A model generated the notes under the pieces. That model did no database searches, had not been told where the DNA came from, and worked only from the letters and a program-made list of their open reading frames with translations. A program made the translations under genes and the position numbers. Shown here in pieces: positions 20,827 to 32,954 of a stretch of DNA of 64,000 bases. The DNA comes from Solanum dulcamara (lineage: Eukaryota > Streptophyta > Magnoliopsida > Solanales > Solanaceae). Position 1 is the stretch's first letter. Each line of letters starts with the position of its first letter. The DNA lies in contig NC_077245.1 of assembly GCF_947179165.1 (NCBI RefSeq), forward strand, positions 48,013,286 to 48,077,285, in the 5' to 3' direction.

Positions 20827-23154
20827 TGTGAGGCCCCAAAAGTTGGAAAGTCAGAATATTGAAATTGAAAGGGGAAACTTAGGAGAAGTGGCAGTTGACG
20901 CTCATTGAGTTACTCGATGACTCTCCAAGTACATTCGACAGATCACCAAAGTGGGTGGCCGCTCGCCAAATGGTCCTGAGAAAATAGGCTTAGAAGGGGG
21001 AAACTTTAGGCAAGGTAGACACAAGTTCGGCGACTCGGCAAAATGGTTGGGAGATGAGGGATATCTTGCATAAAGGTATTGAAAATATTGCTTAGGAAGT
21101 AGGAAAGACTGGCAAGAAGAAAATGGGTTTGGCGACTTGCCAAATGAGATTGACTAGTTTAGTTCCTCACTAGAAAGATCAGGAAAATTGGTAGAGAAAG
21201 GAAGGGAATTGGCAAGGGTTAGGTAATTTTAGCGACTCGCCCACTTGGTCAAGAAGCTGAGATAACTCACCAAATATATCAAAGAAAATCTTTAGAAACT
21301 CAAGTCAAGTTGGCGAGTTAGCCTAAGATATCGGTGACTTACTGACCAGGACTGCGAGCTTGACCGATCTAGCAACTACACTCCGTCAGTCATTTAATGA
21401 GGTTGAGGTTAATTTCTTCCTTTTTGACTTATTTAATCCTTATAAATAATCATTTTGGACATATTTCTTAAACCTATAACTACCCAAACCCTTTGAATTC
21501 CCCTCATTCTCTCCCAAGTCATTGAAACTAAAACTTATCTCTCTAGAACATAAATCTTTTTCTCCAAAGGATTCCTCTCAAGGTGGATTAGGGTTATTCA
21601 AGCTTCAACTCTTATCTTTCAATTTCCAAGGCTAGAATTCTCCAAGGTATGTTGGAAATTCATCCATGGAATCTATTACATCTATGGATTCCTAAAGATT
21701 TATCTTTTCTTCAATAAGTTTCAATTCAATGATTCTAGGATTTTGATTAATTTGTATTGGGTCAATTCAATGAGGCATCTAATCGATTTTAATGATATAT
21801 TCACGCATGATTTAATCTTAATTTTATGTTTTTAATGAGGTTTACTAAGACCCCATGAACTATGCCATTTTTCAAGTATGAACTATGTATTTTTGATCGA
21901 GGATTTATGAAAGTTATGAATTATGATTTAAATATGGATTTCAAGTAAGAAACCATGAATTGTGAAAGGTTTCCTCACAATATGCAAGAAGTTATGATTT
22001 GGATTCTTAGAAAGGGAGCTAATCTTATTATTATATTTTATGAATGTGGATTGGTATTTTTTACCTTTCCTAATGATTATGTTTTTTATGTATTCCATTT
22101 GGATTGATTTAGCACTAAGCAAACTTTGTGGTGGGAATCCACGAGGAAACCCTAGTAGAAACTCTTAGTTCCAAAACTAGGTGCCACCATAGGTGCCTTA
22201 ATGGCTTAACTAGTCAATCCACATATAGCTCATGTTCATGTTTATATAGAGTCTACCTTGACAAGTAGCCTCTCTCTTATCGGCATGGGAGTTACATTGG
22301 ATTCCATGTTATAGCCACATGGTCTTAAATATATGTTAAAGTTAATATTCCATATATGTACATGCTATAACTACAAGCTTTTAAAGATTTCTTATGATGC
22401 ATTGACCTTATGGTATGATTTCAATTGTTTTCAAGTTTTATTCATATTTTCAAGCTATTGGTCATGCATCACATGTTCATATTGATTATGTCCTATTATT
22501 GTTTTTCATGTATGATTCTAATATACTTAGTACATTACATGTACTAATACATACTTTTTGCCTACATTATATCATAATGTAGGGTCCAACGATCATCACT
22601 TGCACGCGGCTCATGGCTAGATGTCGAAGCTAGATGTCAGAATTAGTTTCATATTGATTGTGTCCTATTATTGTTTTTCATGTATGATTCTAATATACTT
22701 AGTACATTACATATACTAATACATACTTTTTGCCTATATTATATCATAATGTAGGGTCCGATGATCATCACTTGCACCAGCTCGTGGCTAGATGTCGGAG
22801 TTAGTTTTATTGTTGTTGGTGAGTCCTCATGTTTTGAGGATGTGACATTTATGATTTCCTTTATTCCTTATGACTTTTATTCTTTATATTGGTGAGCTAA
22901 CAACTTGTCTTATGCCCTGTCTAGACTAGTAGTGACATGTTAGATTTTGCTATGTCTATAATTTCATGCTCACTCGGAGTTTGAGTTTGATATCTCCTTT
23001 ATTGTGATATTTATATTGAGACTTATACTCCGCTTTCATGTTTTTTAATCTTTGTTTCTATTTACCTTATGTATGATGTTCTAAGAGGCTTGGTTGGGGT
23101 CTCTCAAGGTCCTACTCATCATGTCATATTTGGGGCCTATCTTGGATTATAACA
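20827..23154 (+). mobile_element. 5' LTR of Gypsy element 2
   Basis: A 2,328-bp LTR runs from TGTGAGGCCCC to GATTATAACA and is followed four bases later by a primer-binding site. It contains a ~172-bp tandem duplication (22476-22647 and 22648-22810). The start resembles the LTR of element 1 (both read AGTTGGAAAGT a few bases in). It is non-coding. Confidence 0.8.
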
Positions 23155-23158
23155 AACT

Positions 23159-23170
23159 TGGTATCAGAGC
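23159..23170 (+). other. Primer-binding site of Gypsy element 2
   Basis: TGGTATCAGAGC, a perfect match to the initiator tRNA-Met complement used by plant Gypsy and Copia elements. It lies just inside the 5' LTR. Confidence 0.9.
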
Positions 23171-23369
23171 ACATGGTTTAAAGTGTCCTTGGGAGTATAT
23201 CATGCCATGTCAAGTAGAGTCTTGTTCATGGGTAAGAAATGTGCCACATCTATGAATAGGAGGCTATGGGGAGTTTAGGAATATTCTCTTCTTTCATCAT
23301 TCTTATGTCCTGCAATTGAGTTGAACTCTAAGGCTTTTTCCACTAATGTTTTTTTTTGCGATTACCGAA

Positions 23370-24372
23370 TTATGCCTCCATGAAGAGATCCCGTAAGAAG
23401 AAATTTTGAAGAAGAGTAACAAGATCCAAATGATCCTTTGGCCAAACTCCAAGTGCCTTATCAAGCCGTAGTGGTATAATATAATAGGGAAGTTGTACCT
23501 TCTGTGAACCTAAATATGGGTACGACGGCTAGCTTAGTTCATGATTTCACCCGTATCAACCCTTCTGAGTTTAATGGCTCTAAGGTGGACGAATATCAAC
23601 AAGAATTTATAAAGGGAATTGGTAGGATTGTTGATATAATGAGCATTGGTCTAGTGGAGAAAGCGAACTTGGCGGTGTATCAACTCAAGGGAGTGGCTCA
23701 AATTTGGTATGATTAATGAAAAGGCGAAAGGGGCCGAGAAGATGGTCCCATCGATTGGGAAGAGTTCAAGGTTGGTTTCCTCGATCATTTGTTTCCATTG
23801 GAGTTAAGGGAAGTCGAGGTCCAAGAATTCATTAATTTGAGGCAACGAAACATGAGTATGAGAGAGTATGCCCTTAAGTTCACCCAATTGTCAAAGTATG
23901 CTCCTTTTATGGTTGCCGATCCTAGAGCTTGTATGAGCAGGTTTGTTTTAGGTGTGTTGGATTTGGTGATCAAAGAATGTATAATATCCATGTTGATCAA
24001 GGAAATGGACATATCGAGGCTAATGACATGTGCCAAACAGATTGAAAAGAAAAAGTTAAAAACGAGAGCTAGGAAGTCCAAGATGGCTCGGATTGATAGT
24101 GGTAAATATTCTCATGGTAAGTCGGGAAATAGCGGCCTCTTTAAATTCTGTTTAAATTTCTCTAGCAAAAATTCTTCTAACACTCCAGCTCCAAGGTTCA
24201 ACAAAGATAGGGTTTCTAACCCAAAGCCTTAAGGAGGATATTCTAGTGGTCAACCTTTTCCCACATGCAAGAAGTGTGGGAAGAAGCACCTAGGAAAATG
24301 TCTAGAGTGTTCTTTTTCTTGCTTTGGTTAGGGTAAGACAGGTCACCAAGTGAAGGATTGCCCTTCGAGTGC
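23370..24372 (+). pseudogene. Gypsy 2 gag
   Basis: Frames at 23504-23716 and 23789-24232 carry the retrotransposon gag core (FTRINPSEFNGSKVDEYQQEF, then DHLFPLELREVEVQEFINLRQ and MSMREYALKFTQLSKYAPFM). A zinc-knuckle region follows (24262-24372; CKKCGKKHLGKC, then a second knuckle with a stop in the position before GKTGHQVKDC). Stops at about 23714 and 24229 and others inactivate it. Gag would form the particle that packages element RNA. Confidence 0.85.
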
Positions 24373-24502
24373 TTCTAGAGGTGGAGGTGGCCAACCCCAA
24401 ACTTAGACTCAGACTACTATAGGCTGATCATATCAGCAGGGTACTACTTCGGATGGCGGATAGCGCCAAAATAGATTCTATACTCTATAGACTCGTCAAG
24501 AG

Positions 24503-24830
24503 TTGGAGGATTTGCCCGATGTGGTGACTGGTATGTTGAAAGTCTTTGAGTTTGATTTTTATGCATTGTTGGATCCAAGTGCTACTTTATCATTTATTAC
24601 TCCTTATCTTGCTATGAAATTTTTTGTTAGTCCTGAGATCTTGTTAGACCCTTTTTGGGTCTATAATCCTATTGCTGATTCAGTTTTGGCTAAAAAAAGT
24701 CTATAGAGATTGTCTGATCTCATTTTTTCATAAAATCACATCGGTTGATCTTGTAGAGTTTGATATGATTTATTTCGATACTATCCTTGGTATGGATTAG
24801 GTCTATACATTATTATACTTTTATATATTA
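24503..24830 (+). pseudogene. Gypsy 2 aspartic protease
   Basis: Retropepsin-like: YALLDPSATLSFITPYLAMKF. The active site, usually D-S/T/P-G, reads D-P-S here, so the glycine is lost. Downstream the block ends in frames with stops. It parallels the protease of element 1. Confidence 0.75.
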
Positions 24831-25041
24831 TAGAACCCGTGTGGTTAAATTTCAGTTTTCTAATGAGCCTGTCCTAGAATGGAAAGGAAGTAATTCCATG
24901 TTTAAGGGTCAATTCATCTCGTGCCTTAAAGCTTGAAAAGTAATTTCTAATAAAGCCATCTATCATCTACTACGGGTTAGGGATACGAACTCTGAAGCTC
25001 CTACTCTTGAATCAGTTTCTATTGTTAATGAGTTTCCATAA

Positions 25042-25784
25042 GTGTTTCCCAATGATCTTTCTAATATCCCTCCCAAAAGAAAGATAGAATTCAGTATTTA
25101 TCTTCTTTCTGATACCCAATCTATCTCTATTCCTCCTTACCGAATGGTTCTGACAGAACTTAAGGATTTAAAGGATCAATTGAAAGATTTGTTTGATATG
25201 GTCTTCATTAGACTGAGTACCTCTCAATTAGGTGATCTAGTTCTCTTTGTCAGAAGAAGGATGGTTCTCTTTGCATGTGTATTAACTATCGGCAATTGAA
25301 CAAGGTCACTATTAAGAATAAGTATCCCCTTCCAAGGAACGATGCCTTATTCAATCAACTTCAAGGTGCAACCTACTTTTTAAGGATCTATCCTTGATCG
25401 GGCTATCATCAACTCAAACTAAGAGAATGTGATATTCCGAAGATGGCTTTTAGAACTCGGTATGGTTACTATGAATTCTTGGTGATGTATTTTGGACTAA
25501 TGAATGCTCCTGCAACATTTATGAATTTCATGAATAGGATGTTCAAGCAATATTTGGAAATATTCATTATTGTGTTGATTGATGATATTTTGACCTACTC
25601 TCAGAGTGAGAATGAGCATGTCGATTATTTAAGGATTGTTTTGCAAATTTTCAAGGATCATCAATTTTTTTCTAAGTTTAGCAAATGTGAATTTTGGTTG
25701 AGGTCCGTTGCTTTCCTTGGCCATGTAGTCTTCGGTGAAGATATTATGGTTGATCCTAAGAAAATTGAAGCAGTAAAGAATTAG
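25042..25784 (+). pseudogene. Gypsy 2 reverse transcriptase
   Basis: The RT starts with PPKRKIEFSIYLLSDTQ and contains the [20 protein letters not shown] block and the catalytic [15 protein letters not shown] box (usually F-I-D-D). It ends in [21 protein letters not shown] frameshift near 25240-25300 and a stop near 25395 break it. It would copy element RNA into DNA. Confidence 0.85.
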
Positions 25785-25850
25785 CCAAGACCTTTATCTC
25801 CTTATGATATTCAAAGTTTCTTGGACTTAGTTGATTATGATAGATAGTTT

Positions 25851-26332
25851 GTGAAAGGATTCTTTTCCATTGCATCGCCCTTCACTACTTTGACTAAGAA
25901 GAAGGTGAAATTCCAATTGTCCAAGGCATGTGAGATAACTTTCCAAGAGTTGAAAGATAAACTTACTTTTGCTCTGGTGTTGAATTTACCAGAAGGGTTT
26001 GATGACTTTGTGGTATATTATGATGCTTCAACAGTTGATCTTGATTGTGTTTCAATGCAAAATGGTAAGGTATATTAGCGGCGATTGTGTTTGCATTGAA
26101 AATTTGGAGGCACTATATTTATAGTGTCCATGTGGATGTATTCACTGACCATAAGAGTTTGAAATATATGTTCAACCAAAAGGACTTGAACCTTAGACAA
26201 AAAAGATGGCTTGAGTTATTGAAGGATTATGCTATGAGTGTATTGTACCATACGGGTAAAGTAAATGTGGTTGCCGATGCTCTTAGTAGATTATTCATGA
26301 ATAGTGTTGCGAATATTGAGAATGAAAAGTAG
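25851..26332 (+). pseudogene. Gypsy 2 RNase H
   Basis: Two frames (25851-26078 and 26087-26332) separated by one stop/frameshift. They show the YYDAS start with the catalytic Asp, [20 protein letters not shown] and [14 protein letters not shown] at the end. This is the domain deleted from element 1. Confidence 0.85.
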
Positions 26333-26431
26333 TTAGTACGTGATGTTCATAGGCTAGCTCATTTGGGTGTTCACTTGGTTTATTTTGAGGATGGTGGTGT
26401 AGTGGTATAAAATGATTCCGAATCATCTCTT

Positions 26432-27519
26432 GTGGTGGATGATAAGGCAAAGCAAGATAATGATTCGACTTTGGTTGAGTTGAAGAAAGTGTTTTTTGAA
26501 AAAGCCATTGAGGCTTTCTCCCAAGGGGGAGATAGTGTGCTTAAATATCAACGCCGATTGTGTGTTCTCGATGTTGATGGCTTGAGGGAAATGATATTTT
26601 TTGAAGCACATAGTTTGAGATATTCTATTCATCTGTGTTCCAAAATGATGTATCGATATTTGAGGGAAGTATATTTGTGGAATGGCATGAAAAAGGATAT
26701 TGCGAAGCTTGTGGCTAAATATTCTAATTGTCCACAAATAAAGGGTGAGCACAACAAATTGGGAGGTTAAGCTCAAGATATTAAGATTCCTACTTGGAAG
26801 TGGGAAGACTTGAATATGGACTTCATCACGGATTTGCCTCGTACTCGTAGGCAACATGATTTAATTTGGGTTGTTATTGACCGAATGACTAAGTTGGTGC
26901 ATTTCCTTCCTGTAAGGACATCTTATTCAGCCGAGGACTATGCTATACTTTACATTTGTGAGTTGGTTAAGCTTCATGGTGTTCCATTATCTATCATTTC
27001 AGAATAAGGTACTCAATTTACATCTTAGTTTTGGAGGTCATTCCAAAAGGGTCTTGGTACTCAAGTTAACCAAAGTACGACTTCTCACCCTTAAACTGAT
27101 GGTCAAGATGAGCATACTATTCAAACCTTGGAGGATATGTTCAGAGCTTATGTAATTGACTTTAAGGGTAATTGAGACGATCACTTACCATCGATCGAGT
27201 TTGCCTATAACAATAACTACCATTCAAGTATCCAAGTGGCTCCATTCGAGGCTTTATATGGTAGGAGATATAGTGGTCTCCTATGGTTGGTTTGAATTTG
27301 GTGAAATTACCTTGATAGGACTCGATTTTGTGTATGAGGCTATGGAAAATGTTAGACTCATTAGAGAAAGATTAAAGACCATCCAAAGCCGACAAAAGTC
27401 CCATTCGGATGTAAGAAGGAGGGAACTCGAGTTTGAGGTTACTAATTGGGTTTACATAAAAATCTCATCCATGAAGGGTGTAATGTGTTTTGGAAAGAAG
27501 GGGAAGCTTAGTCCCCGGT
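26432..27519 (+). pseudogene. Gypsy 2 integrase, C-terminally truncated
   Basis: Frames at 26432-26770, 26810-27007 and 27156-27519 cover the zinc-binding part, the catalytic start MDFITDLPRTRRQHD with DRMTKLVHF, and the region of the third catalytic residue, followed by the conserved ERLKTIQSRQKSHSDVRRREL stretch. The 3' end is cut at 27519 by another LTR. There are stops at 26768, 27005 and elsewhere. Confidence 0.85.
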
Positions 27520-27924
27520 TGTAACACCTCCAAAAAACGTTGCATATAGTGTTCTAATTCTCGATGAAAATGATACTATTTCTGTATTTTGGACATAACT
27601 TTTCATAGGATGGTCTAAATTAGGTTTTTCAAATTTCTAAATAGCTCCAACATCATTATCTACAACCTTTTTGATACCATAGCTTAATATTTGGAGGATA
27701 AGTAGGTCAAATAAATTAATCTTTGCAAGACCTAGTGATGTGATGAAATAGAGTATTTGTAGAAGAAAAATCATATCTCACTGTAGAATGCTCCCAATTA
27801 TTGATTATTAAACAACATGAAAGAAGACTTCTATAGCTACAATTCATGTGAAGACACCAAATCTTAATTAAGAAGTTATCTTATTCAATAATAACTCCGA
27901 AAAAGGGTATTCCATAAACAAAAG
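27520..27924 (+). mobile_element. LTR start fragment of another Gypsy-like family
   Basis: It begins with TGTAACACCTCC directly after the truncated integrase, contains GGACATAACTTTTCATAGG, and stops at AAAAG where the family T LTR begins at 27925. I infer that the T LTR inserted in this LTR and that its remainder lies elsewhere, possibly left of the window. Confidence 0.5.
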
Positions 27925-30378
27925 TGTAACATCCCTCAAAATGCTCAAAAGTGCCTTAAGAATGCCTTGAAAATAGGCCGCTCAAGTAATGCATTATCCT
28001 TAATCTTTTTGGAAAATCTGAGTTCAGAATATCGATCAAGGGGTCAAAATCTGCAGGAAAATAGTTTCGGTGGATTTTTAGGACCCGTTGATCAAAAGAT
28101 AGATTTCTCAAGAAACTGCATAAAATAGAAAGGTCCGCGACAAGTCTACATCGCGGACCTGGAAAGAGTTTTCTAGCCGACTTGGATATTTAGTAAGGGC
28201 ATTTTAGACTTTTCCCAAATTATTAGCTAATGAACCTAGACGTTTTTAGTACCTAATTCAACTCTATAAATTAACTTAAACCTCTAATTCTATTCATTCT
28301 TCTACAATTCACCTACTCAAATATTTCTCTCTTTATAAAAGACTCTCAAGGACTCCATTGAAGACTTCAAGTAAATTCACTCAATCTCTCCATCTATAAC
28401 ATCCTTCAAAATGCTCATAATTGCCTTAAAAATGCCTTGGGAATAGGCCACTCATGTAATGCGTTATCCTTAATCTTTTTGGAAAATTCGAGTTCGGAAT
28501 ATCGATCAGGAGGTCAAAACCTATAGGAAAATAGTCTCGGTGGATTTTTAGGACCCGTAGATCGAAAGATAGATTTCTCAAGAAACTGCACAAAATAGAA
28601 AGGTCCGCGACAAGTCCGCGTCGCGGACCTGGCAAGGGTTTTCTGGACGATTTAGATTTTTAGTAAGGGCGTTTTAGACTTTTCCCAAAATGTTAGCTAA
28701 TGAACCTAGATGTTTTTAGGACCTAATTCAACTCTATAAATTAACCTAAACCTCTAATTCTATCCATTCTTCTATAATTCACCTACTCAAATATTTCTCT
28801 CTCTACAAAAGACCTTCAAGGACTCCATTGAAGACTTCAAGTAAATTCACTCAAGCTCTCCATCAAAACTCTCAAGTTCTTCCAAATTATTTGGTCTTCT
28901 TACGTAAGGTATGTGGGTATTGATTCATGAATACTTTTATCCATGAAGACCATTCAATTTCTCAAGTTTTATATCAAATTAAAGTATGGTATTTTATGGG
29001 CATTATGATCTCTACTCCAATATGAGTCTATTTTGATATAAATTGATGGTTATTGCATTGAATTGAAGAGTTTTTTTTATGAATCCTCCTATTTTGATTT
29101 CTAGGGTTCATGATGTAAATTATGATTATTTTTCAATTATATTTTCAAAGGATATTATCTATATGAATTATGTATGGGCTAAAAGAAAGTTTATGATCAT
29201 GCATGTTTTCAAGTAAATTTCATGGTTTTCAAATCAATTGGTCATGCATTCATTCTTACCCTAATTTCAAGTACAAACTATGGTCATGAATTTTCAAAGT
29301 ATGAATTATGATTATGTATTTCAATTATGATATGTTTACGCATGTATGATTTGTAATGTGGAAGGACAATACCCACATTGCACTCATGTTATGAAAATGA
29401 GCTACTCTATGATTTCAAATCTATGATAATGACTATGATTTATGAAATTATGATTTCTATGCTATGTATGTATTCCGTGGGATTTGACTTAGCACCGAAT
29501 GTAGACTTGAGGTGGGGGCTCAAAATATGGGGTCCTTATATAAAGTCTTTTGTCTCATAACTACGTGCCACCGTAGGATTGCCTTTTTGGCCTAGCTAGT
29601 GGATCTACATATAGCATATGCATGACCCACCTAGCGGGGTAGAGTCTACCTTGGCAAGTAGATTCCCCTTTCCTCTGATGTAGGGGCAATATTGGGATTC
29701 CATGGTATAGCTCGCATGGTCTTATTGTCGATTATGGTTCCTATCCCACATATGTATGGTCTTTTTATGTTTTAAATGACTAATCCTATCTTTTACTTTA
29801 CATAATACTCTTATGGTTTATTATGCATTGGTCCTTCTTAAAGACTACTTATGATTTTCAACTACTTCTCCTACCACGCTATGTAAAATGGTCATTTGTA
29901 CAAACATGATTTTCTATGAATTGCATTGCCTACATACTTAGTACATTCCAACGTACTAATGCATACTTTTTCCTACATTGTCTCATAATGTAGGGGTTGA
30001 GGTTGAAGATCATATTCGTTCACGTAGCTAGTAAGATTTTCTATCCGGCGATGTATGGTGAGTCCTCATTTATCGGGGACTAGTCATCAAGTTGGTTACT
30101 GTTTTCAAAGACTTTTGTTATGTTTCATATTGAAGGTGAGCTAAGGACATGTCTTAGCCCCCGCCCATACTCATGTGTAGAGGCATCTAGTTGGACAATT
30201 ATTTCGAGTCTATGTTGTCATGTGACATTCTTAAATTTCTATTAGTTTAGACTCTCTTATGATGTTTCCACTCTTACTTTACCTTATGTATACTTATGAT
30301 ATGTACAAGAGGCTTGGTTGGATCCCTTCGAGGTTTTGATCGTTGTGTTACGACTAGGCCCTAGGTCGGGTCGTGATA
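27925..30378 (+). mobile_element. Family T LTR with duplicated start, mismatched flanks
   Basis: A plus-strand copy of the T LTR from TGTAACATCCC to GGGTCGTGATA. Its first 470 bases occur twice in tandem (27925-28394 and 28395-28864), so the total length is 2,454 against 1,959 for the copy at 10444. The bases before it are AAAAG and after it ATAAT: no target duplication. The right flank is pararetroviral RNase H, the left flank is another LTR. This fits a recombinant LTR formed from two insertions. It contains GC-rich inverted repeats (for example 28601-28630). No ORF is believable. Confidence 0.8.
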
Positions 30379-30449
30379 ATAATAATATTGTGTTTGAATA
30401 TATTAAAGGAAAGGATAATGATTTAGCTGATAAATTAAGTAGATTACAA
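30379..30449 (+). pseudogene. End of pararetroviral RNase H
   Basis: This short plus-strand stretch reads as the VFEYIKGKDNDLADKLSRL block, the end of the caulimovirid polymerase, and matches minus-strand 7078-7145 of copy A almost exactly. It begins exactly where the viral piece at 918 stops, allowing for the 5-bp repeat ATAAT. It ends at a junction with LTR sequence. Confidence 0.85.
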
Positions 30450-30689
30450 AAGGGATAATTAGTTTATCATTTTTAGTCACTTTCGGACCTTTTGTATATT
30501 TTGTATCGTATTTACCCATCTATACCATGGCTCAACTTTTTTGTTATATTATTCTTGCTTCCGCCTTCTTATGTTATTACTTGTTTATTTAATTAAATAG
30601 TTGCCTTTTGCAAATATTTAGGTTTGATCTGACTTGCCTACTTGGGCGTTATAGTAGACTCCATCATGGCCCGAGTTTGGATCATGACA
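30450..30689 (+). mobile_element. 3' end of a family D LTR
   Basis: The stretch ends with GACTTGCCTACTTGGGCG, a conserved TAGTAGACTCCATCATGG segment, and GGATCATGACA, closely like the ends of the LTRs at 39962 and 45300. It is the kind of end missing from the family D fragment at 15581-17392. Confidence 0.65.
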
Positions 30690-32431
30690 TATAGGATGGT
30701 CCGTAGAGTGAGAATCAGAGACTATTATTTTTGTTTTTTCAAAAGTGTGCAGGACGAAAGGTCCCTACGATCCGTAGGGGAGTCTACGATTTGTAGACCT
30801 TGGTCGCGGGATTTAAGTGCAATTCCAGTAGCTTTTGATTTTACACACAGGTTCTATAGATGCTTTTGAAGATTCGTGGAAGGTCCTACGGACCATAGGT
30901 CCCGTTCGTAGGGTCACTTCGACATAATTTATTTGAGGTTATTTTGTACATTTACTATTCTTTTAACTCCTAAACTATATTTTTTTGAGATAAATTGGAC
31001 AACCTGTATCTACCCAAACTCTTCAAACCTTCCTCATTCCCTTTCATTCTCTCAAAATTTTCTCTAAGGCACCAAGGGTTCTCTCAAGGGTCTTCTTCTC
31101 CATCAAGCAAGGGTTCAAGTTCAAGCTCTATTGCTTTTGGGGATTTGATTTTCAAGGTTTGTGAAAATTCACCAATGGAATCGTTTCATCCATTGAGTCC
31201 CAAAAGTTCTCAATTATTCAAGATCTATTTCACCCAATTTAATTAGGGTTCATGTCAAATCTTAATGGGTTCTTTTTATTATGATTCAATTGATGTTATT
31301 CTACCTTATTATGCATGATTTGACTAAAATACATGACTTATAATGGATTTCATATGTACCCATGCATTATGCTTTTAATATAACTTATGAACTATGAACT
31401 ATGATCATGAATTTGATGAATGATTTATGCATGTTTTATGAAAAGGATGAAGTATGTTTTAAGAGTGCTTTTTAGTAAGTATCAATGATTTCTGAAAGGT
31501 TTTCTCACAATATGAAAGAAATCATGATTTAGCTGCTTAGAAAGTTAAGTGTCTATATGAATTATGTTATGAATCATGATTTGAAGGGAGTTATTCATAT
31601 ATGATTTTATGATGTGGATTGGTAAATTATTATTGCTTTTCCTAATGTTATGCTTTGATAATTGACTTTATCTATTCCATTAGGATTTAACTTAGCACTG
31701 AGAGGACTTGAGGTGGAGGCTTGGAAAGGGAGTCTCTAGTAGAAACCTCTAATCCCAAACTACGTGGCCCCGTATAGCACATATGATCTTACTGTCGGTT
31801 ATGGTTAATATCCCACAAAATGACTATGTTTTCCTTAAAGCTTTTCACTGTCTTTTAAATTATTCATAGACCTCATCTCATGATTTACTATTTACTTACA
31901 AGTTCTTAAAGGATTTTTGGTCATGCATTTCATGTTTATGCCTACCATGGTCTCTTATGTATGTTATATATATATTTCTCATATACTTAGTACAGTCCAT
32001 GTACTAATGCATACTTGTGCCTACCTTGTCTCATTATATAGGGTCTGACGCTTCTCATTACTCTCGTGGCTAGTACGAATTGTTATTGGTATTACATCGC
32101 TTGGTGAGGCCTCATGCTTCGAGGCCGCAACCATGATAATTTTTTATGTCTTTCTTTCTCATCACTTTCAGACTTAGATTGTTTGGGTGAGCTAGGGCTT
32201 GTCCTACGCCCCCGTCTACGTAGTAGATGATTGTCAGACTTAGTATGTATTTCCTTTTTTGTTCGAATGTTATGTTTGGGTTCTCTTTTATTGAGATTTT
32301 TATATTTGAGAATTATCTTCCGCATTGAGTTCTCTTTGATTATCATGATTATGCTATGCTAAGAGGCTTGTTTAGGGTCTTCCGGAATCCTATTCGTTGT
32401 ATCACATCTAGGGTCTAGTATGGGTCGTGAC
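30690..32431 (+). mobile_element. 3' part of a Gypsy element 1-like LTR
   Basis: Non-coding sequence with CTACGATCCGTAGG-type motifs like those of the LTR fragment at 17393-17672. It ends in a typical LTR terminus, GTATGGGTCGTGACA. The last third (GGTGAG...AGGCTTG...GGGTCGTGACA) also resembles the ends of the other Gypsy LTRs here. I infer that it completes the broken 3' LTR of element 1. Confidence 0.6.
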
Positions 32432-32946
32432 AGTCAATTAGAGAAACTCTCCAAGAAAAGTAAAAGTATATTATTTTAGTAGTTGATAGTATTACATATC
32501 TCATTTGTAAAGCTTTACTTGTTTTCATTGCATTTACATGCTTTACTTTTAGTTGAGTTACTTCTAGTTCCGTTCAACGTATGTATTTCAGTTAGCTTAT
32601 TGTTTCATTCAGCCGTATTACATATAATATATTTCATGTATTGATGTCATTCGGCGCTGCATCTTTAAATGGTTCAAATACATGTGTTCAGGATCAATAA
32701 CATGTGCTCCTTTGAGACCTTCTTCTGTCGGCATAGTTTGTGAGACCTGCTTTCTTTCGGAGGGCTCCATTTATTTACATCTTTCAGTACTATTAGACAA
32801 TTAGTTCTTTGTTTAGATAGTCGTGGGTCTTGTCCCAACACCTATCTCATTAGTAAAGGCTTCATGGACAAAGTTAGTGAGTCAATTCAGTCTTTAATAT
32901 TCTAAAGTTTTAAACATCATCATCATCATTCCGAATGCCGGCCACG
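32432..32946. other. Unassigned repeat-like sequence
   Basis: No gene is seen. Parts resemble LTR interior (phrases around GTCGTGGGTCTTGTCCC near 32820), and there is a short CAT repeat near 32915-32928. It is the target of the MITE at 32955. Confidence 0.4.
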
Positions 32947-32954
32947 TCCAGAGT

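Noticed and set aside
32915..32930. CAT microsatellite
   Set aside because: Only a few units; ordinary.
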